DNA from: Bin87 sp965220055
Lineage (GTDB): Bacteria > Chloroflexota > Dehalococcoidia > Lucifugimonadales > UBA3495
Length of the DNA stretch: 64,000 nucleotides
Direction: 5' to 3'
NCBI GenBank assembly: GCA_965220055.1
Contig: CBDCPE010000004.1
Span: forward strand, 1,674,001-1,738,000
Shown here: positions 17,998 to 27,729 of the stretch, piece by piece
Layout: every line of letters begins with the position of its first letter
Position numbering within the stretch: position 1 is the stretch's first letter
Position numbers and translations under genes: made by a program
Notes under the pieces: model-generated
What the model saw: only the letters and a program-made list of their open reading frames with translations
What the model was told of the DNA's origin: nothing
Database searches by the model: none

Positions 17998-18024
17998 AGC
18001 CCGTATGCCAAACGCATACGGGCT
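17998..18024. terminator. Rho-independent terminator between SDR and the methionine synthase operon
   Basis: A perfect 11-bp stem (AGCCCGTATGC, loop CAAAC, GCATACGGGCT). On the minus strand it is followed by a T-rich run (TTTATTGTTT), as expected for termination of the metH transcripts; on the plus strand no T-tract follows. Confidence 0.75.
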
Positions 18025-18049
18025 GTTGAGTCGCTGACGATGCCATCGG

Positions 18050-18964
18050 CTATCGTCCTTCCGCCATATCTTCGACTTCTGCTTCCAACCTCTCGATATC
18101 CGCCTCGTCCAAGTTGAAATATTTGGCTTGCGGATGGTGGAACACCACGGCCGAAACCGAGCCTTCCGGGTCCATCATATAGCCATCCGTCAGTTCAACC
18201 CCGATGTTCGCGGTCACGTCCAGCAGCGAGAACAGCTTTTCCTGGTCTTCCAGCCTCGGACACGCGGGATACCCGAACGAATAGCGTTTCCCCCGGTAGT
18301 TGGCCCGGAACAAATCCCGGAATTCATCCTCGCCGCTCACCTTCAGCCCCGACGGTTCGCCGATATTCCACATGCTGCGGATACGCTTGTGGAGCAGCTC
18401 AGCAAAACCCTCGGCCGATTCTATGGCCAGAGCTTGTAGCGTGTGCGAATCCAGATAGCGGCCTTCGTTCTTCCACCGCTCAGACAGCGCACGCACTCCG
18501 GGCCCAACACTTGTCACGAACATTGCCAGGTAATCGTTGGAACCCTCGCCAACCGGGCGCGTGTAGTCGGCCAGGCACAGTCCCTCGCGCTCTCGCTGTC
18601 TGCCGAAGTAGAACCTCTCCAGCTCGGTAGTCCCGTCCGGCTTGTACACGATCAGCCATTGCCCTTCCGAGCGGCACGGAAAGAACTTGAACACCGCCCG
18701 GGCGCTGATATCGGAGCGGGACAGCATCACGTCCTCAATCCGTTGCACCTGTCGGCGCAGTTCCACCGCCTTGGGTTCTTCCTCCCGCAACGCGTCCCAG
18801 AAACGCCCCCGATAACCCAGGTGCCGCACGTAGAGCATTTGCGGGTTGATGTACCCGAAAATCTCGTCCAGATCGTGATCATCCAGCACGTGCAGCCGTA
18901 GGTCGGGCGGCCGCGGCGAAGCTTCGAGCTGGGCGACGCCGGTCGCCGTCGGTGCGCTACCCAC
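18050..18964 (-). CDS. Methionine synthase activation-domain protein (AdoMet-binding), separate gene
   Basis: A 304-residue protein that matches the C-terminal activation domain of cobalamin-dependent methionine synthase, which binds AdoMet and permits reductive methylation when cob(II)alamin forms. Recognisable parts are YINPQMLYVRHLGYRG, FFPCRSEGQWLIVY, LADYTRPVGEGSNDYLAMFV, the RIRSMWNIG segment, and the AdoMet-contacting RYSFGYPACPRLEDQEKLF, ending FHHPQAKYFNLDEADIE. In most MetH this domain is fused. Here it is the gene just downstream of metH and overlaps it by eight bases, so coupled translation should supply it in step. The two chains together (871 + 304 residues) approach the length of a whole MetH. 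The N-terminal 20 residues look variable. Confidence 0.9.
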   Translation of the reverse strand: MGSAPTATGVAQLEASPRPPDLRLHVLDDHDLDEIFGYINPQMLYVRHLGYRGRFWDALREEEPKAVELRRQVQRIEDVMLSRSDISARAVFKFFPCRSEGQWLIVYKPDGTTELERFYFGRQREREGLCLADYTRPVGEGSNDYLAMFVTSVGPGVRALSERWKNEGRYLDSHTLQALAIESAEGFAELLHKRIRSMWNIGEPSGLKVSGEDEFRDLFRANYRGKRYSFGYPACPRLEDQEKLFSLLDVTANIGVELTDGYMMDPEGSVSAVVFHHPQAKYFNLDEADIERLEAEVEDMAEGR

Positions 18965-21572
18965 GGGCGGCCAGTTCCTCCTGCAGCTCGGCGCTTTCCG
19001 CTTCCAGCCGCATGATTAACCGTTCGCGTTCATCGTCGTCCCGTATGACATTTGCCAGCGCCAACCCGGTCATTGCGTCCGGCGAATATGCCACCAGCCC
19101 GCCGTACTCCGGCGCGATCCTCAATCTGGTGAATCGGTTGGACAGAGCTGCGCCGCCAACCAGGACCGGAGCCGCGATGCCTGCCGTCCGGAAGTCCTGC
19201 ACCGTCTCGACCATCATCTGGGCCGACTTCACCAGGAGTCCCGACAACCCGATTATGTCCGGTTGGTGTTCCCGGTATCCTGCGATCAGTTCCTGCGCCG
19301 CAACCTTGATTCCCAGGTTGATTACTCTGTAACCGTTGTTGGACAGGATGATCTCCACCAAGTTCTTGCCGATATCATGCACGTCGCCTTTTACGGTTGC
19401 CAGCAGGACGCGGCCCCGCGATGCGGCGTCCGCCCGCTCCATATGCGGTTCCAGGTGGGCCACCGCGAATTTCATGGCTTCCGCGCTCTGTAGAACCTCG
19501 GCGACGATCAGCTGATTCGCGTTGAATTGCCGCCCGACTTCGTCCATCCCGGCCATCAGTGGCCCATTGATGATCGCCAGCGGTTCCCGTTCCTGCAGGG
19601 CCAGGTCCAGGTCCTCGGCCAATCCTTCTTTGCTGCCTTCGATGATGCACTGCGCCAATCGTTCGTCCAACGGCAGCGCCGACCTCTGTTCTGCGGTGGC
19701 TCTCGGCGCCCGGTCTCGGAAGTGCGCCGCAAACGCCGCCACGGGGTCTTCCCCGCGGTGCCAGATCAGGTCTTCAGAGAGTTTGCGCTCATCCTCGGGG
19801 ATGGTGGTGTAACGCTGCATCATTTCCGAGTTGACGATGGCCATATCAAGGCCAGCCTGCGTGCAGTGGTACAGGAACACCGAATTAAAGACCTCGCGAC
19901 CTGCCGCCGGCAGACCAAATGAAACGTTCGATATGCCCAGGACAGTTTTCGTATTGGGCAACGCCTCCTTGATCAGCTTCACACCCTCAATGGTCTCCGC
20001 GGCTGAGCCAACGTAGTTCTGATCGCCAGTACCCGCCGGGAACACCAGGGGGTCGAAGATGATGTCCTGCTCTGGCACACCGTACTTCTCGGTCAACAAT
20101 TGGTGGGACCGCCGGGCGATCTCAAGCTTGCGCTCTCGCGTTACCGCTTGGGCCTGGTTGGGATCGTCGTCGATGCATCCCACCACCAGCGCCGCGCCGA
20201 ATCGCCTTGCCAACGGCACCACGCGTTGAAAACGCTCCTCACCATCCTCCAGGTTTATGGAGTTGATGATGGACTTGCCTTGCAGGCGTTTCAACGATTC
20301 TTCGATCACCTCGGCGTCCGTCGAGTCGATCATGATCGGCGCCTTGACCCTTCGGTTGAGTTGGTCAAGGAACTTGATTACGTCAGATATCTCGTCACGA
20401 TCCGGATCCTGCAGGCACACATCCAGCACGTGCGCCCCGTTCCGGACCTGCCGGCGCCCTATCTCTGCCGCTTCCTCGAAGCGTTCGCCCGCTATCAACC
20501 GCTTGAACCGCCGGCTGCCCAGCACGTTCGTGCGTTCCCCGATGACTGTCGGCCTGGTGTCCTCGTTCACCACCACGGCTTCGATGCCGGACACGCGCGT
20601 TTCTATGATCGGCTCAACGGACCTTGGCCTCTTGTCGGACATTGCTTCGACTAACTGTCGAATGTGGTCCGGTCCCGTGCCGCAGCAACCTCCAGTCACA
20701 TTGAGCCAGCCATTCGCCGCGAATCGTTCCAGCGTAGCCGCCAGCATTTCCGGCGTCTCGTTGTAGTTGCCGTCTTCGTCGGGCAGACCCGCGTTCGGCA
20801 CGCAAGCGATCCCAAACCGGGACAACTCATTCAGCGTCCGGATGTGGTCCGTCATGAACTCGGGACCGGTGGCGCAGTTGAACCCTACCCACAGCAGGTT
20901 CCGGTGCGCCAGCGAGGTGTAAAACGCCTCGGCGTCCTGGCCGGCCAGCAGCGTACCCATCGGCTCAATGGTCCCTTGCACCGCCGCCGGAATGTCTACA
21001 TCCAGCTCCGCACGGGCCCGGTCGATTCCTTCCAGCCCCGCCTTGATGTTGCTGGTGTCTTGACCTGTTTCCAGCACCAGCACGTCGGCCCCGCCCTCAA
21101 TGAGCCCAGCCGCCTGCTGGTGATAATCGGCCGCCAACTCGTCAAAGGTCAGGCCGCCGGTCACCGATATCGTTCGCGTGGTCGGACCCATCGCGCCGTA
21201 CACGAACCGTGGCTTGTTTGGATCATTGGCCGTGGCGGCGTCCGCGGCCTGCCTGGCGATGGCCCCAGCCTCGCGGTTGATCCGGCGCGCCTCGGAAGCG
21301 AGGCTATACTCACCCAGCACCAGCGCGGTTGCGCCGAAGGTGTTGGTCTGTATGATGTCCGCACCGGCTTCCAGGTATCCTCGGTGGATGTCCTCGATCA
21401 CGTCAGGGCGGGTTATGTTCAGGTATTCGTTACAACCTTCGTACTCCGCACCTCCAAAATCCTCGGGGCCGAGTTCCCGCGCCTGGATCTGGGTTCCCAT
21501 CGCTCCGTCGGTGATCAGAATGCGCTCGCGGAGCAACGATTTCAGTTCTTTAATCCGTTCTGCAAAATCCAT
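18957..21572 (-). CDS. metH: Cobalamin-dependent methionine synthase MetH, lacking the activation domain
   Basis: MetH moves a methyl group from methyl-tetrahydrofolate through methylcobalamin to homocysteine. The 871-residue chain has three of the four modules. The homocysteine domain (about 1-310) has zinc cysteines in FNCATGPEFM and in GGCCGTGPDHI near residue 295. The pterin domain (about 330-590) has VIGERTNVLGSRRF and MIDSTDAEVIEESLKRL. The cobalamin module (about 620-860) has DVHDIG at residues 730-735, its His732 being the cobalt ligand, and a GGAALSNRFTR ending. The AdoMet-binding module is a separate overlapping gene downstream. No cobalamin riboswitch is evident upstream by eye. 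Confidence 0.95.
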   Translation of the reverse strand: MDFAERIKELKSLLRERILITDGAMGTQIQARELGPEDFGGAEYEGCNEYLNITRPDVIEDIHRGYLEAGADIIQTNTFGATALVLGEYSLASEARRINREAGAIARQAADAATANDPNKPRFVYGAMGPTTRTISVTGGLTFDELAADYHQQAAGLIEGGADVLVLETGQDTSNIKAGLEGIDRARAELDVDIPAAVQGTIEPMGTLLAGQDAEAFYTSLAHRNLLWVGFNCATGPEFMTDHIRTLNELSRFGIACVPNAGLPDEDGNYNETPEMLAATLERFAANGWLNVTGGCCGTGPDHIRQLVEAMSDKRPRSVEPIIETRVSGIEAVVVNEDTRPTVIGERTNVLGSRRFKRLIAGERFEEAAEIGRRQVRNGAHVLDVCLQDPDRDEISDVIKFLDQLNRRVKAPIMIDSTDAEVIEESLKRLQGKSIINSINLEDGEERFQRVVPLARRFGAALVVGCIDDDPNQAQAVTRERKLEIARRSHQLLTEKYGVPEQDIIFDPLVFPAGTGDQNYVGSAAETIEGVKLIKEALPNTKTVLGISNVSFGLPAAGREVFNSVFLYHCTQAGLDMAIVNSEMMQRYTTIPEDERKLSEDLIWHRGEDPVAAFAAHFRDRAPRATAEQRSALPLDERLAQCIIEGSKEGLAEDLDLALQEREPLAIINGPLMAGMDEVGRQFNANQLIVAEVLQSAEAMKFAVAHLEPHMERADAASRGRVLLATVKGDVHDIGKNLVEIILSNNGYRVINLGIKVAAQELIAGYREHQPDIIGLSGLLVKSAQMMVETVQDFRTAGIAAPVLVGGAALSNRFTRLRIAPEYGGLVAYSPDAMTGLALANVIRDDDERERLIMRLEAESAELQEELAARG

Positions 21573-21696
21573 ACTTCAGTGCCATTTGTTCCGTAAATCA
21601 CAATCAAGGCTACCTGTATTCAGTAGCCGTGTCAAACCGGAATGAACCGAAAACCGCTGATCCACCACTTCCAAAATCGACCAGGAGAAGTACCCG

Positions 21697-22730
21697 GTGC
21701 GCCCTTACGAAATAGTCTCTCAAGCCCCCGAAACCGCCAGTTTTATCGCCTCTTACGCCTCAGAACGTCCGACCACAGAACGCGCCCGCGACCGTGCCCG
21801 TGGCGCCCTCCTGGGCCTCGCCGCCGGCAATATCCTTGGCCTTTCCGTGGAAGGCGCTCCCTACGACCAGATCGCCGCCTGGCACCCCAGCGGGCTCACG
21901 GAGATCGACCCCCGCGAGGTCAGCCGGGCCATGGACGACGACCTTGCCCAGGCCGTCGACTTGGGACACGCCCTCCTGGCTGGGGATGATTACGCACGAG
22001 ACTTCGCCGATCGTCTCATCATCTGGGCCCGCGAAAACGGTCGCGGCATCGGAATCACCACCAGCGAGGTTATCGACGAATTGGCGAACGGTCTGCCCCT
22101 ACCGGAACCGGCCCGTGTGGTGTTCGAGCGCAGGAACCGCATCGCGCCCAACGGCGGCGTGATGCGTTGCGCTCCGGTTGCCATCGCCCGCCGCAACCAG
22201 GCGGATCTTCTCGTGGCAGATTCCGCTACAACCTGCGCGGTCCGCACTATGCCCTGACGTGCCAGTGGTCCTGCATCCTGGTCAACGCGATCATCGCCGC
22301 ATTGCTCAACGGCTGGGATCCCGATTTGCCAGACCTTCTCGCCGCGGCGCACTTCGACGGTTGCCCTGACCTGCCCGCCCAGGCCCGTGCGGACCGTATC
22401 CCGGCAAATGCGCTGGACGCTCTTGACGACGGACGCCAGCCGCCCCCAGGCATGGGCTGGCTGATGCGCGACCACGGGCTCATCGGGCACACTTTGCTGG
22501 CCGCCCAGTTCGGCTTTTGGGCCGCCGCGACGCCCCTTGGGTTCGAGGACGCGCTGATCGCGTCGGTCGCCGCCGGTGGTGACACGGACACCAACGCCGC
22601 CGTGGCCGGCGCGGTGCTCGGAGCCCGTTACGGCGCTTCGCGCATCCCCCAGCGGTGGCTCGCCTGCGTGCCCCAGCGTCAGCGCATCGAGCGCCTGGCC
22701 GACGGTTTGCTGGCTATGTCGGTAGCCTAG
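21697..22730 (+). pseudogene. ADP-ribosylglycohydrolase (DraG-like) gene with a frameshift
   Basis: Two overlapping frames together make one DraG/ARH-type hydrolase, which removes ADP-ribose from proteins or small molecules using Mg2+. The first (GTG start at 21697, behind AGGAGAAG) has ARGALLGLAAGNILGLS and the first metal motif as AMDDDLAQAVDLG, then NGGVMRCAPVAI. It ends at a TGA at 22255. The second frame resumes with TCQWSCILVNAIIAALL and carries the second metal motif AGGDTDTNAAVAGAVLGARYG. One base gained or lost between about 22200 and 22255 would join them. Outside the break both parts look well conserved, so it is a recent mutation or an assembly error. The end overlaps the stop of the opposing aminopeptidase gene by four bases. 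Confidence 0.8.
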
Positions 22731-25336
22731 CCGAAATAGCGGGCCAGTTCGTCCCGGTTCCGGTCCAGCCAGGCCACGTTCAGGGCGATGCGCTCCAGTG
22801 CCTGACGGATCGTCCGCTCGGCCGCCGGTGTAGGATGAGCCTCGAAGAAGGCCGCCACGTCGTCCCGCTTTTCGTTGGTGGTGAAGGAGTTGGTGATGGC
22901 AACCAGTCGCATCAGCCCGAAGCCTCCGCCTCCGTACCGGCGGTCGAACTCCTCCCACTTCTCCTTGAGGAAGTCCCAAGCCAGGTTCCGGCCCCTGTTG
23001 TTGGCCGCCACAGCGGAGACCACGAATATGGTGTCCTGCAACCGCACGTCGTCGGTGAGCGCACGATCCAGCGTCTCCCGCAGAAGTTCCTCCTGTTGGA
23101 ACCGCGCCATTGAAATCAGGAACCGAATCTTTTCCTCGTGCAACTCAGCCGCCCGCTCCAGTTCCCACATGCGATCGTAGACCGCCCGGTCTCCGGCCTG
23201 CGCCACCAAGCTGAATACCACGCCGCGCAGGTCGGGCCTCACATTCGCGGTGTCATTCTGGTACGCCGCGAAGAGTTCCTGCGCCTGCGCAATGATATCC
23301 GGGTCCCCGTACACGCCGGCCTGGCTAAGCACCGTAGACCGCGTCAACGAGTCCAGGTGTCCTTCCCCTGGCCGTGGCTCCCAGCCCGACCGCTGCGCCG
23401 CCGGTCCGAACAGTCGCCGGCCAAAAGCATGATAGGTGCCCAGGTACGGCTCGTTGGCGATCAGGCTTTCGATCTCCCGCAGGTTGGTGGCAAGGTCGCT
23501 CCAGACCGACGCGTCCGTCTCGTCCTGGTATGACTCCGCCAGCGCCAGGAATCGCGTAACGGGCAGGAGCCCCGCGCGTGACAGCGCGAAAGCGTCGTTC
23601 TGAATCCCCAGCCGGTCCGTCGCCGGCAGCGTCCGGCTGGCTACCACCGAGGCCAGCCGTTCCCGGTCCGAGTCCGTATAGTTCACGCGGTAGAATCCGG
23701 TCTGGTCCGGGTTGACCTTGAACCATTCGGGATGCCCGGGAGCCGCCACCTGCACCGTATCAGTGGCCCCGCTCACCAGGTGCGCGGTGACGGGCGCCCC
23801 GCCGGCCGCGACGGTCAATGGCACCGGCCACACCTGTTCCTCGTTGTCTCCGGCGTCTTCACCCAACACCGAGTCAAAGACAAAACGCTCCTGCCGCACC
23901 TCCAGGCTCAGCCCGCTGTCGTTAGGGGTCGCCGCCACATCCAGTACCGGGTAGCCCGTTTGACTAGTCCAACTGCCCATGATGGAGTTGACGGGCTGAC
24001 CCGAGGATTCTTCTAGCGCCGTCCACAGGTCGGTTGTGCGCGCGTTTTGGTACGAGTGCCGGGTCAGATAGACGTTCAATCCGGTCCGGAACACGTTGGG
24101 TGTCAGGAAGTGTTCCAGCATCCGTAAAACCGACCCACCCTTGCTATAGCTGATGGCATCGAAGAGCTGGCTCACTTCAGCCGGATTGGCTACTTCCTGC
24201 TCAATCGGATGGGAATTCTTCAGGCCATCCAGGCTGAAAGCCCGGTTGGTGTCCATGTTAACGAACTGCGTCCACATCGACCATTCCGGGAACAGCCAGT
24301 CAACCGCCTTGGTGCCCACCCACGTGGCGAAACTCTCGTTGAGCCACAGATCGTCCCACCATTCCATGGTCACCAGGTCGCCGAACCACATATGCGCCAT
24401 TTCGTGTGCTACCACCTCGGCCACCCGCTGCCGCGTGCCCGCCGATGAGTTCACCGGGTCCACCAGCAGCGCGGTTTCGCGATAGGTCACGCAACCCCAG
24501 TTCTCCATGGCGCCGGCCGCAAAGTCAGGGATCGCCAGGTGGTCCAGCTTGGGCAGCGGGTACGGAATGCCAAAGTAGTCGTTGAAGAACGAGAGCAACT
24601 TGACCGACGTGTCCAGCGCAAACTGGCCCTGCTCCTCCTTGCCGCGCGTCATCCACACGCCCACTACCGTCCCGTCCGCGGCTTCCTTTTCGATGTGTGT
24701 CAGGTCGCCAATCACGAACGCCAGGAGATAAGTTGACATTACCGGCGTCTTATCGAACAGAAGGATCTTCCGGCCGTCTTCGCCGAGGGTCTCCTCAATG
24801 ATTGGGGTATTGGAAACGGCCTCCATTTCCTCCGGCACGTTCAGCGTAACTTGGAAGGTTGCCTTCGCCGCCGGCTCGTCCCAGCACGGCAGGGCCCGCC
24901 GCGCGTCCGTAGCCTCAAACTGGGTGGTTGCCAGGTAGGCCGTTTCACCTTCGGGATTCCCGTACTGGCTTCGGTAGAATCCGCGCAACTTGTCGTTGAG
25001 TTCGCCCGTGAACGACATCCGCAGGTGCTGGTTGCCCACGAGGCCATCGTCCGGCGTGCCGGCAATGCTGATCGTCGCTGTTTCCGCGTCGGCATCGTAA
25101 GCGATGTCGCTGGCCGGCTGTTCCTGTTCGCCATTCGCCTCCGTCCAGCTGACGGTTGCCGAATGTATTTCGATCTCCGAGCAATTGAGCATGATTTCGG
25201 TGGTGCCGGGTTCCATGCTCACCGTGATGTCGACCTCGCCGGCAAAGGTGAAATCGTCGAAATTTGGGGTGAGCGTCAGGTCATAGTGGATGGGACGAAC
25301 GTTGTCGGGGAGCACAACAGCTTCGGCGGACGGCAT
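22727..25336 (-). CDS. pepN: M1-family zinc aminopeptidase (aminopeptidase N type)
   Basis: An 869-residue gluzincin that removes N-terminal residues from peptides. It has the exopeptidase motif GAMENWG and the zinc site VAHEMAHMWFGDLV (HExxH) with the third ligand glutamate 18 residues on in LNESFATW. The N-terminal beta domain (RPIHYDLTLTPNFDDFTF) and the long helical C-terminal ERAP1-like domain are present. Length is as usual for M1 enzymes. The start at 25336 is chosen because GGAGG lies seven bases ahead; an ATG nine codons earlier (25363) lacks such a site. There is no signal peptide, so it should be cytoplasmic. The next 120 bases upstream hold no gene and lead into an insertion sequence. 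Confidence 0.93.
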   Translation of the reverse strand: MPSAEAVVLPDNVRPIHYDLTLTPNFDDFTFAGEVDITVSMEPGTTEIMLNCSEIEIHSATVSWTEANGEQEQPASDIAYDADAETATISIAGTPDDGLVGNQHLRMSFTGELNDKLRGFYRSQYGNPEGETAYLATTQFEATDARRALPCWDEPAAKATFQVTLNVPEEMEAVSNTPIIEETLGEDGRKILLFDKTPVMSTYLLAFVIGDLTHIEKEAADGTVVGVWMTRGKEEQGQFALDTSVKLLSFFNDYFGIPYPLPKLDHLAIPDFAAGAMENWGCVTYRETALLVDPVNSSAGTRQRVAEVVAHEMAHMWFGDLVTMEWWDDLWLNESFATWVGTKAVDWLFPEWSMWTQFVNMDTNRAFSLDGLKNSHPIEQEVANPAEVSQLFDAISYSKGGSVLRMLEHFLTPNVFRTGLNVYLTRHSYQNARTTDLWTALEESSGQPVNSIMGSWTSQTGYPVLDVAATPNDSGLSLEVRQERFVFDSVLGEDAGDNEEQVWPVPLTVAAGGAPVTAHLVSGATDTVQVAAPGHPEWFKVNPDQTGFYRVNYTDSDRERLASVVASRTLPATDRLGIQNDAFALSRAGLLPVTRFLALAESYQDETDASVWSDLATNLREIESLIANEPYLGTYHAFGRRLFGPAAQRSGWEPRPGEGHLDSLTRSTVLSQAGVYGDPDIIAQAQELFAAYQNDTANVRPDLRGVVFSLVAQAGDRAVYDRMWELERAAELHEEKIRFLISMARFQQEELLRETLDRALTDDVRLQDTIFVVSAVAANNRGRNLAWDFLKEKWEEFDRRYGGGGFGLMRLVAITNSFTTNEKRDDVAAFFEAHPTPAAERTIRQALERIALNVAWLDRNRDELARYFG

Positions 25337-25519
25337 CGAATTTCCTCCGTGATTTGCGTTCAAAAAGGGGACGCGCCAAGTTTATCACAGGGTATTGAAC
25401 CGCTTGTGCGGCTCACCGAATTGCGAAATACTTGGCCGCGCCAAGACGTATCATCTATTCTCAGCTTTCTCACCACCTGGGCTTTACGCATTTCAAGCGG
25501 CGTAATGTCGATGTCCAGC

Positions 25520-26285
25520 GTAAAAGTCCGCGCTAATTGGCCGGCGAAAATGTCACGTTATGGAGAACGTGACATTGACTTCAAGAGAACACAGCTTGCT
25601 GGCAGAGCAAATTACGTTGGATCAGGCGGTCGAGTTGATGGGAGTGAGCACGCGCCACACCAGGCGCATGCTGACAGTTTACCGGGATCGGGGTGCAGAT
25701 TCCCTCGCCCATGGTCATCGGGGCCGCAAGCCCGCCAACGTGACACCTACCACAGTGATCGCCGACATTGTGCATCTGGCTGGCACTAGGTACCAGGGAG
25801 CCAACCATACCCATCTGACCGAATTGCTGAGCGAGCGGGAAGGCATCCACATCGGCCGAACCACCCTGCGACGGATTCTGTTGGACGCCGGACTGAGCAG
25901 CCCGCGCCGTCGTCGCCCGCCCAAGCACCGGGTCCGGCGCCAGCGGATGCCGAGGGAAGGTATGCTGATCCAGCTGGACGGCAGTTATCACCGATGGCTG
26001 GGGGATGACAGCCCACCGTTCACGTTGCTGCTGGCGGTGGACGACGCCACCGGCGCCGTGGCCAACGCCTTGTTTTGCGAGCGGGAAGACAGCCGCAACT
26101 ACTTCCTGCTGATGCAGAACCTGCTCTCCGGCGCCGCGGCATCCCCCTCGCCCTCTACACCGACCGCCACGCGGTCTTCAAGCACCGCTCGGAATATCAG
26201 CCCGGCGGGACGCCAACCCAGTTCCGAAGGGCAATGGAAGAACTGGGCATCCAGATGATTTTCGCCCTGTCTCCTCAGGCCTCGG
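25520..26285 (+). mobile_element. ISNCY-like element, copy 1, truncated on the right
   Basis: The left end is recognisable because the tract GGCGAAAATGTCAC (25544-25557) and the bases before it resemble the left end of copy 2 (near 38770-38790) and the inverted repeats of the small element at 58651-59020. The element keeps about 700 bases of transposase gene. It is cut at about 26281-26285 by the left end of the next insertion sequence, and its right half is not found past that element, so a deletion accompanied or followed the insertion. Confidence 0.7.
25560..26285 (+). pseudogene. ISNCY-like transposase, 5' part, frameshifted and truncated
   Basis: This encodes the N-terminal half of an HTH-plus-DDE integrase-core transposase about 60-70 percent like copy 2 at 38799. 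An N-terminal helix-turn-helix is seen (ITLDQAVELMGVSTRHTRRM), then RRPPKHRVRRQRMP, and the first catalytic aspartate in LIQLDGSYHRWLGD. At about 26130-26140 the frame shifts; the other frame continues with IPLALYTDRHAVFKH, holding the second aspartate, and IQMIFALSPQA. The expected next residues with the catalytic glutamate (KGRVERAAG in copy 2) are missing because another insertion sequence begins there. Certainly inactive. Confidence 0.8.
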
Positions 26286-27729
26286 CTTTGTACAATCAAG
26301 CGGCATAGGCTAGCGTGTCGAGCATCCTGCGGTACAAGAGGCGCGGGACTTTTATCGATTCGTGCTCGCGCTCGGACGGCATAAAAGTACCCTGCTGCAC
26401 CCAGAGGTGTCGTCTGACCAGGGCGATGGCGTCGGCGAAGGAAGGGCTGGTCTTGTCATACCATGCCGTGGTGCGCGGAGCCATGCCACCCTGCTGACCG
26501 ATCAGGATATCCGCCGCCAGCGTCACCACGCTGAACAAGCCAAAGAGCGCGGGGGTGGTCCGCGCGATGGCTCGTTCCGACCACTGGCGCTGGGTTTCCA
26601 TGCCCAGGTGAGCCCGCAGCTCCTCAAAGGTCACCTCGACCTGCCACCGCAGCAGATACCACTGCAATATCCGCAGCGGTTCCGCCGCGACGTCGGTGCA
26701 TAGCAAGGCATAGGGCCCGCGGCGCTCCGCCAGGTATCTGACGACGACCCAACGTATGGGAAGGCGCGGCGGCCCGCCGTGGTACCACAGCGCCACGCCC
26801 GAAGCGAGCTCGACCATGGTGGTACTGCCGTCGGAACCGGTGGCGCGGTAGGGGGTCCATTGGGTAGCGGGATCGTCCAGTACCGCAGTGGGATTGGGCA
26901 GTCGCGCTCCGACCACCCGGGGCCGCCCGATCTGGCCGGGCCGCCGCGCTGGCGCGGGCTGGTGCAGGGACGCATCCTTGCGCAGTTTGGTGACGACGAC
27001 AACGGGCTTCGACATGCCCTGGCAATGCCGCAGGAACTCCCGCTTGGCGTAGCCGCCATCGGCCACCACCACCAGGTCCCGGTCCGGCAGCCACCGGCGC
27101 CGGCAGACCAGCATCTGCTGGGCGTAGTCGGTGACCGTCTTGTGCCGGCGGCCTTTGCGTCGGTCATAGCGGGCCGACACCACCAGCGCGGTCAAAAACG
27201 GCAGCGCCCAGTGTCGACCCGCCCATCCGATACGCGTCAGCAACATCAGGCTCACCCATTGCAGTCCGGGAGTCATCACCACCTGGTCGTCGGTGGAGCG
27301 TACGGGATCCCGGTACCGCCCCTTGGCCGCAATCTTCCGGCCCCAGCGTCGGTCCACCGTCTCGTCAATGCCGAACACCAACGGCTCGGTGGACGAACCA
27401 AGGCGCCCGGCCACCAGCAGCAACAGCACCCGGCTCAGTCGCAGTGGCGACCACTGGGCGCGGTTGAGCACGTGGTGATAGATGGCGAAGTCGCCGTGCT
27501 GCCCAATCCCCAGGATGTTGAGGGCGGAGGACACGGTGCGCTTGCCGGGAGACAGGATCGCTCCTACCGCCAGGAGTTGAGCCTTGCGCCAGGTCCTGGG
27601 GTCAAACAGGTGCTCAAAGGGCAGCAGCAGGGTTACTATGACTGCGGGCAGGGTAGGCATGCTCGACCTCTTGTAGTGATTTGGTCGAGCTTACCCTGTT
27701 CTTATAATTCTGCTAGCTTTTGTACAAAG
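26286..27729 (-). mobile_element. Insertion sequence with CTTTGTACAA ends and one DDE transposase
   Basis: The perfect 10-bp inverted ends CTTTGTACAA (26286-26295) and TTGTACAAAG (27720-27729) enclose 1.44 kb that is almost all transposase gene. Four more bases match outside (CTCG on the left, its complement on the right), so the true ends may be a few bases farther out. I see no convincing target duplication, in keeping with a deletion next to the element. The flanks are unrelated: an ISNCY-like transposase on the left, a PLD-like gene fragment on the right, both cut off. Confidence 0.75.
26296..27660 (-). CDS. DDE transposase, IS4-superfamily-like, apparently intact
   Basis: A 454-residue transposase filling its insertion sequence. 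Likely catalytic residues are the aspartates in VFGIDETVDRRWG and LVVVADGGYAKREF and the glutamate in WQVEVTFEELRAHLGMETQRQW, the arrangement found in IS4/IS701-type enzymes with a beta-strand-rich insertion before the glutamate. I cannot place it in a named family with certainty. The frame is complete, the start is ATG at 27660 twelve codons or so from the right inverted end, and the stop lies inside the left inverted end region. Its intact state and perfect ends suggest a recent, possibly active element. Confidence 0.75.
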   Translation of the reverse strand: MPTLPAVIVTLLLPFEHLFDPRTWRKAQLLAVGAILSPGKRTVSSALNILGIGQHGDFAIYHHVLNRAQWSPLRLSRVLLLLVAGRLGSSTEPLVFGIDETVDRRWGRKIAAKGRYRDPVRSTDDQVVMTPGLQWVSLMLLTRIGWAGRHWALPFLTALVVSARYDRRKGRRHKTVTDYAQQMLVCRRRWLPDRDLVVVADGGYAKREFLRHCQGMSKPVVVVTKLRKDASLHQPAPARRPGQIGRPRVVGARLPNPTAVLDDPATQWTPYRATGSDGSTTMVELASGVALWYHGGPPRLPIRWVVVRYLAERRGPYALLCTDVAAEPLRILQWYLLRWQVEVTFEELRAHLGMETQRQWSERAIARTTPALFGLFSVVTLAADILIGQQGGMAPRTTAWYDKTSPSFADAIALVRRHLWVQQGTFMPSEREHESIKVPRLLYRRMLDTLAYAA

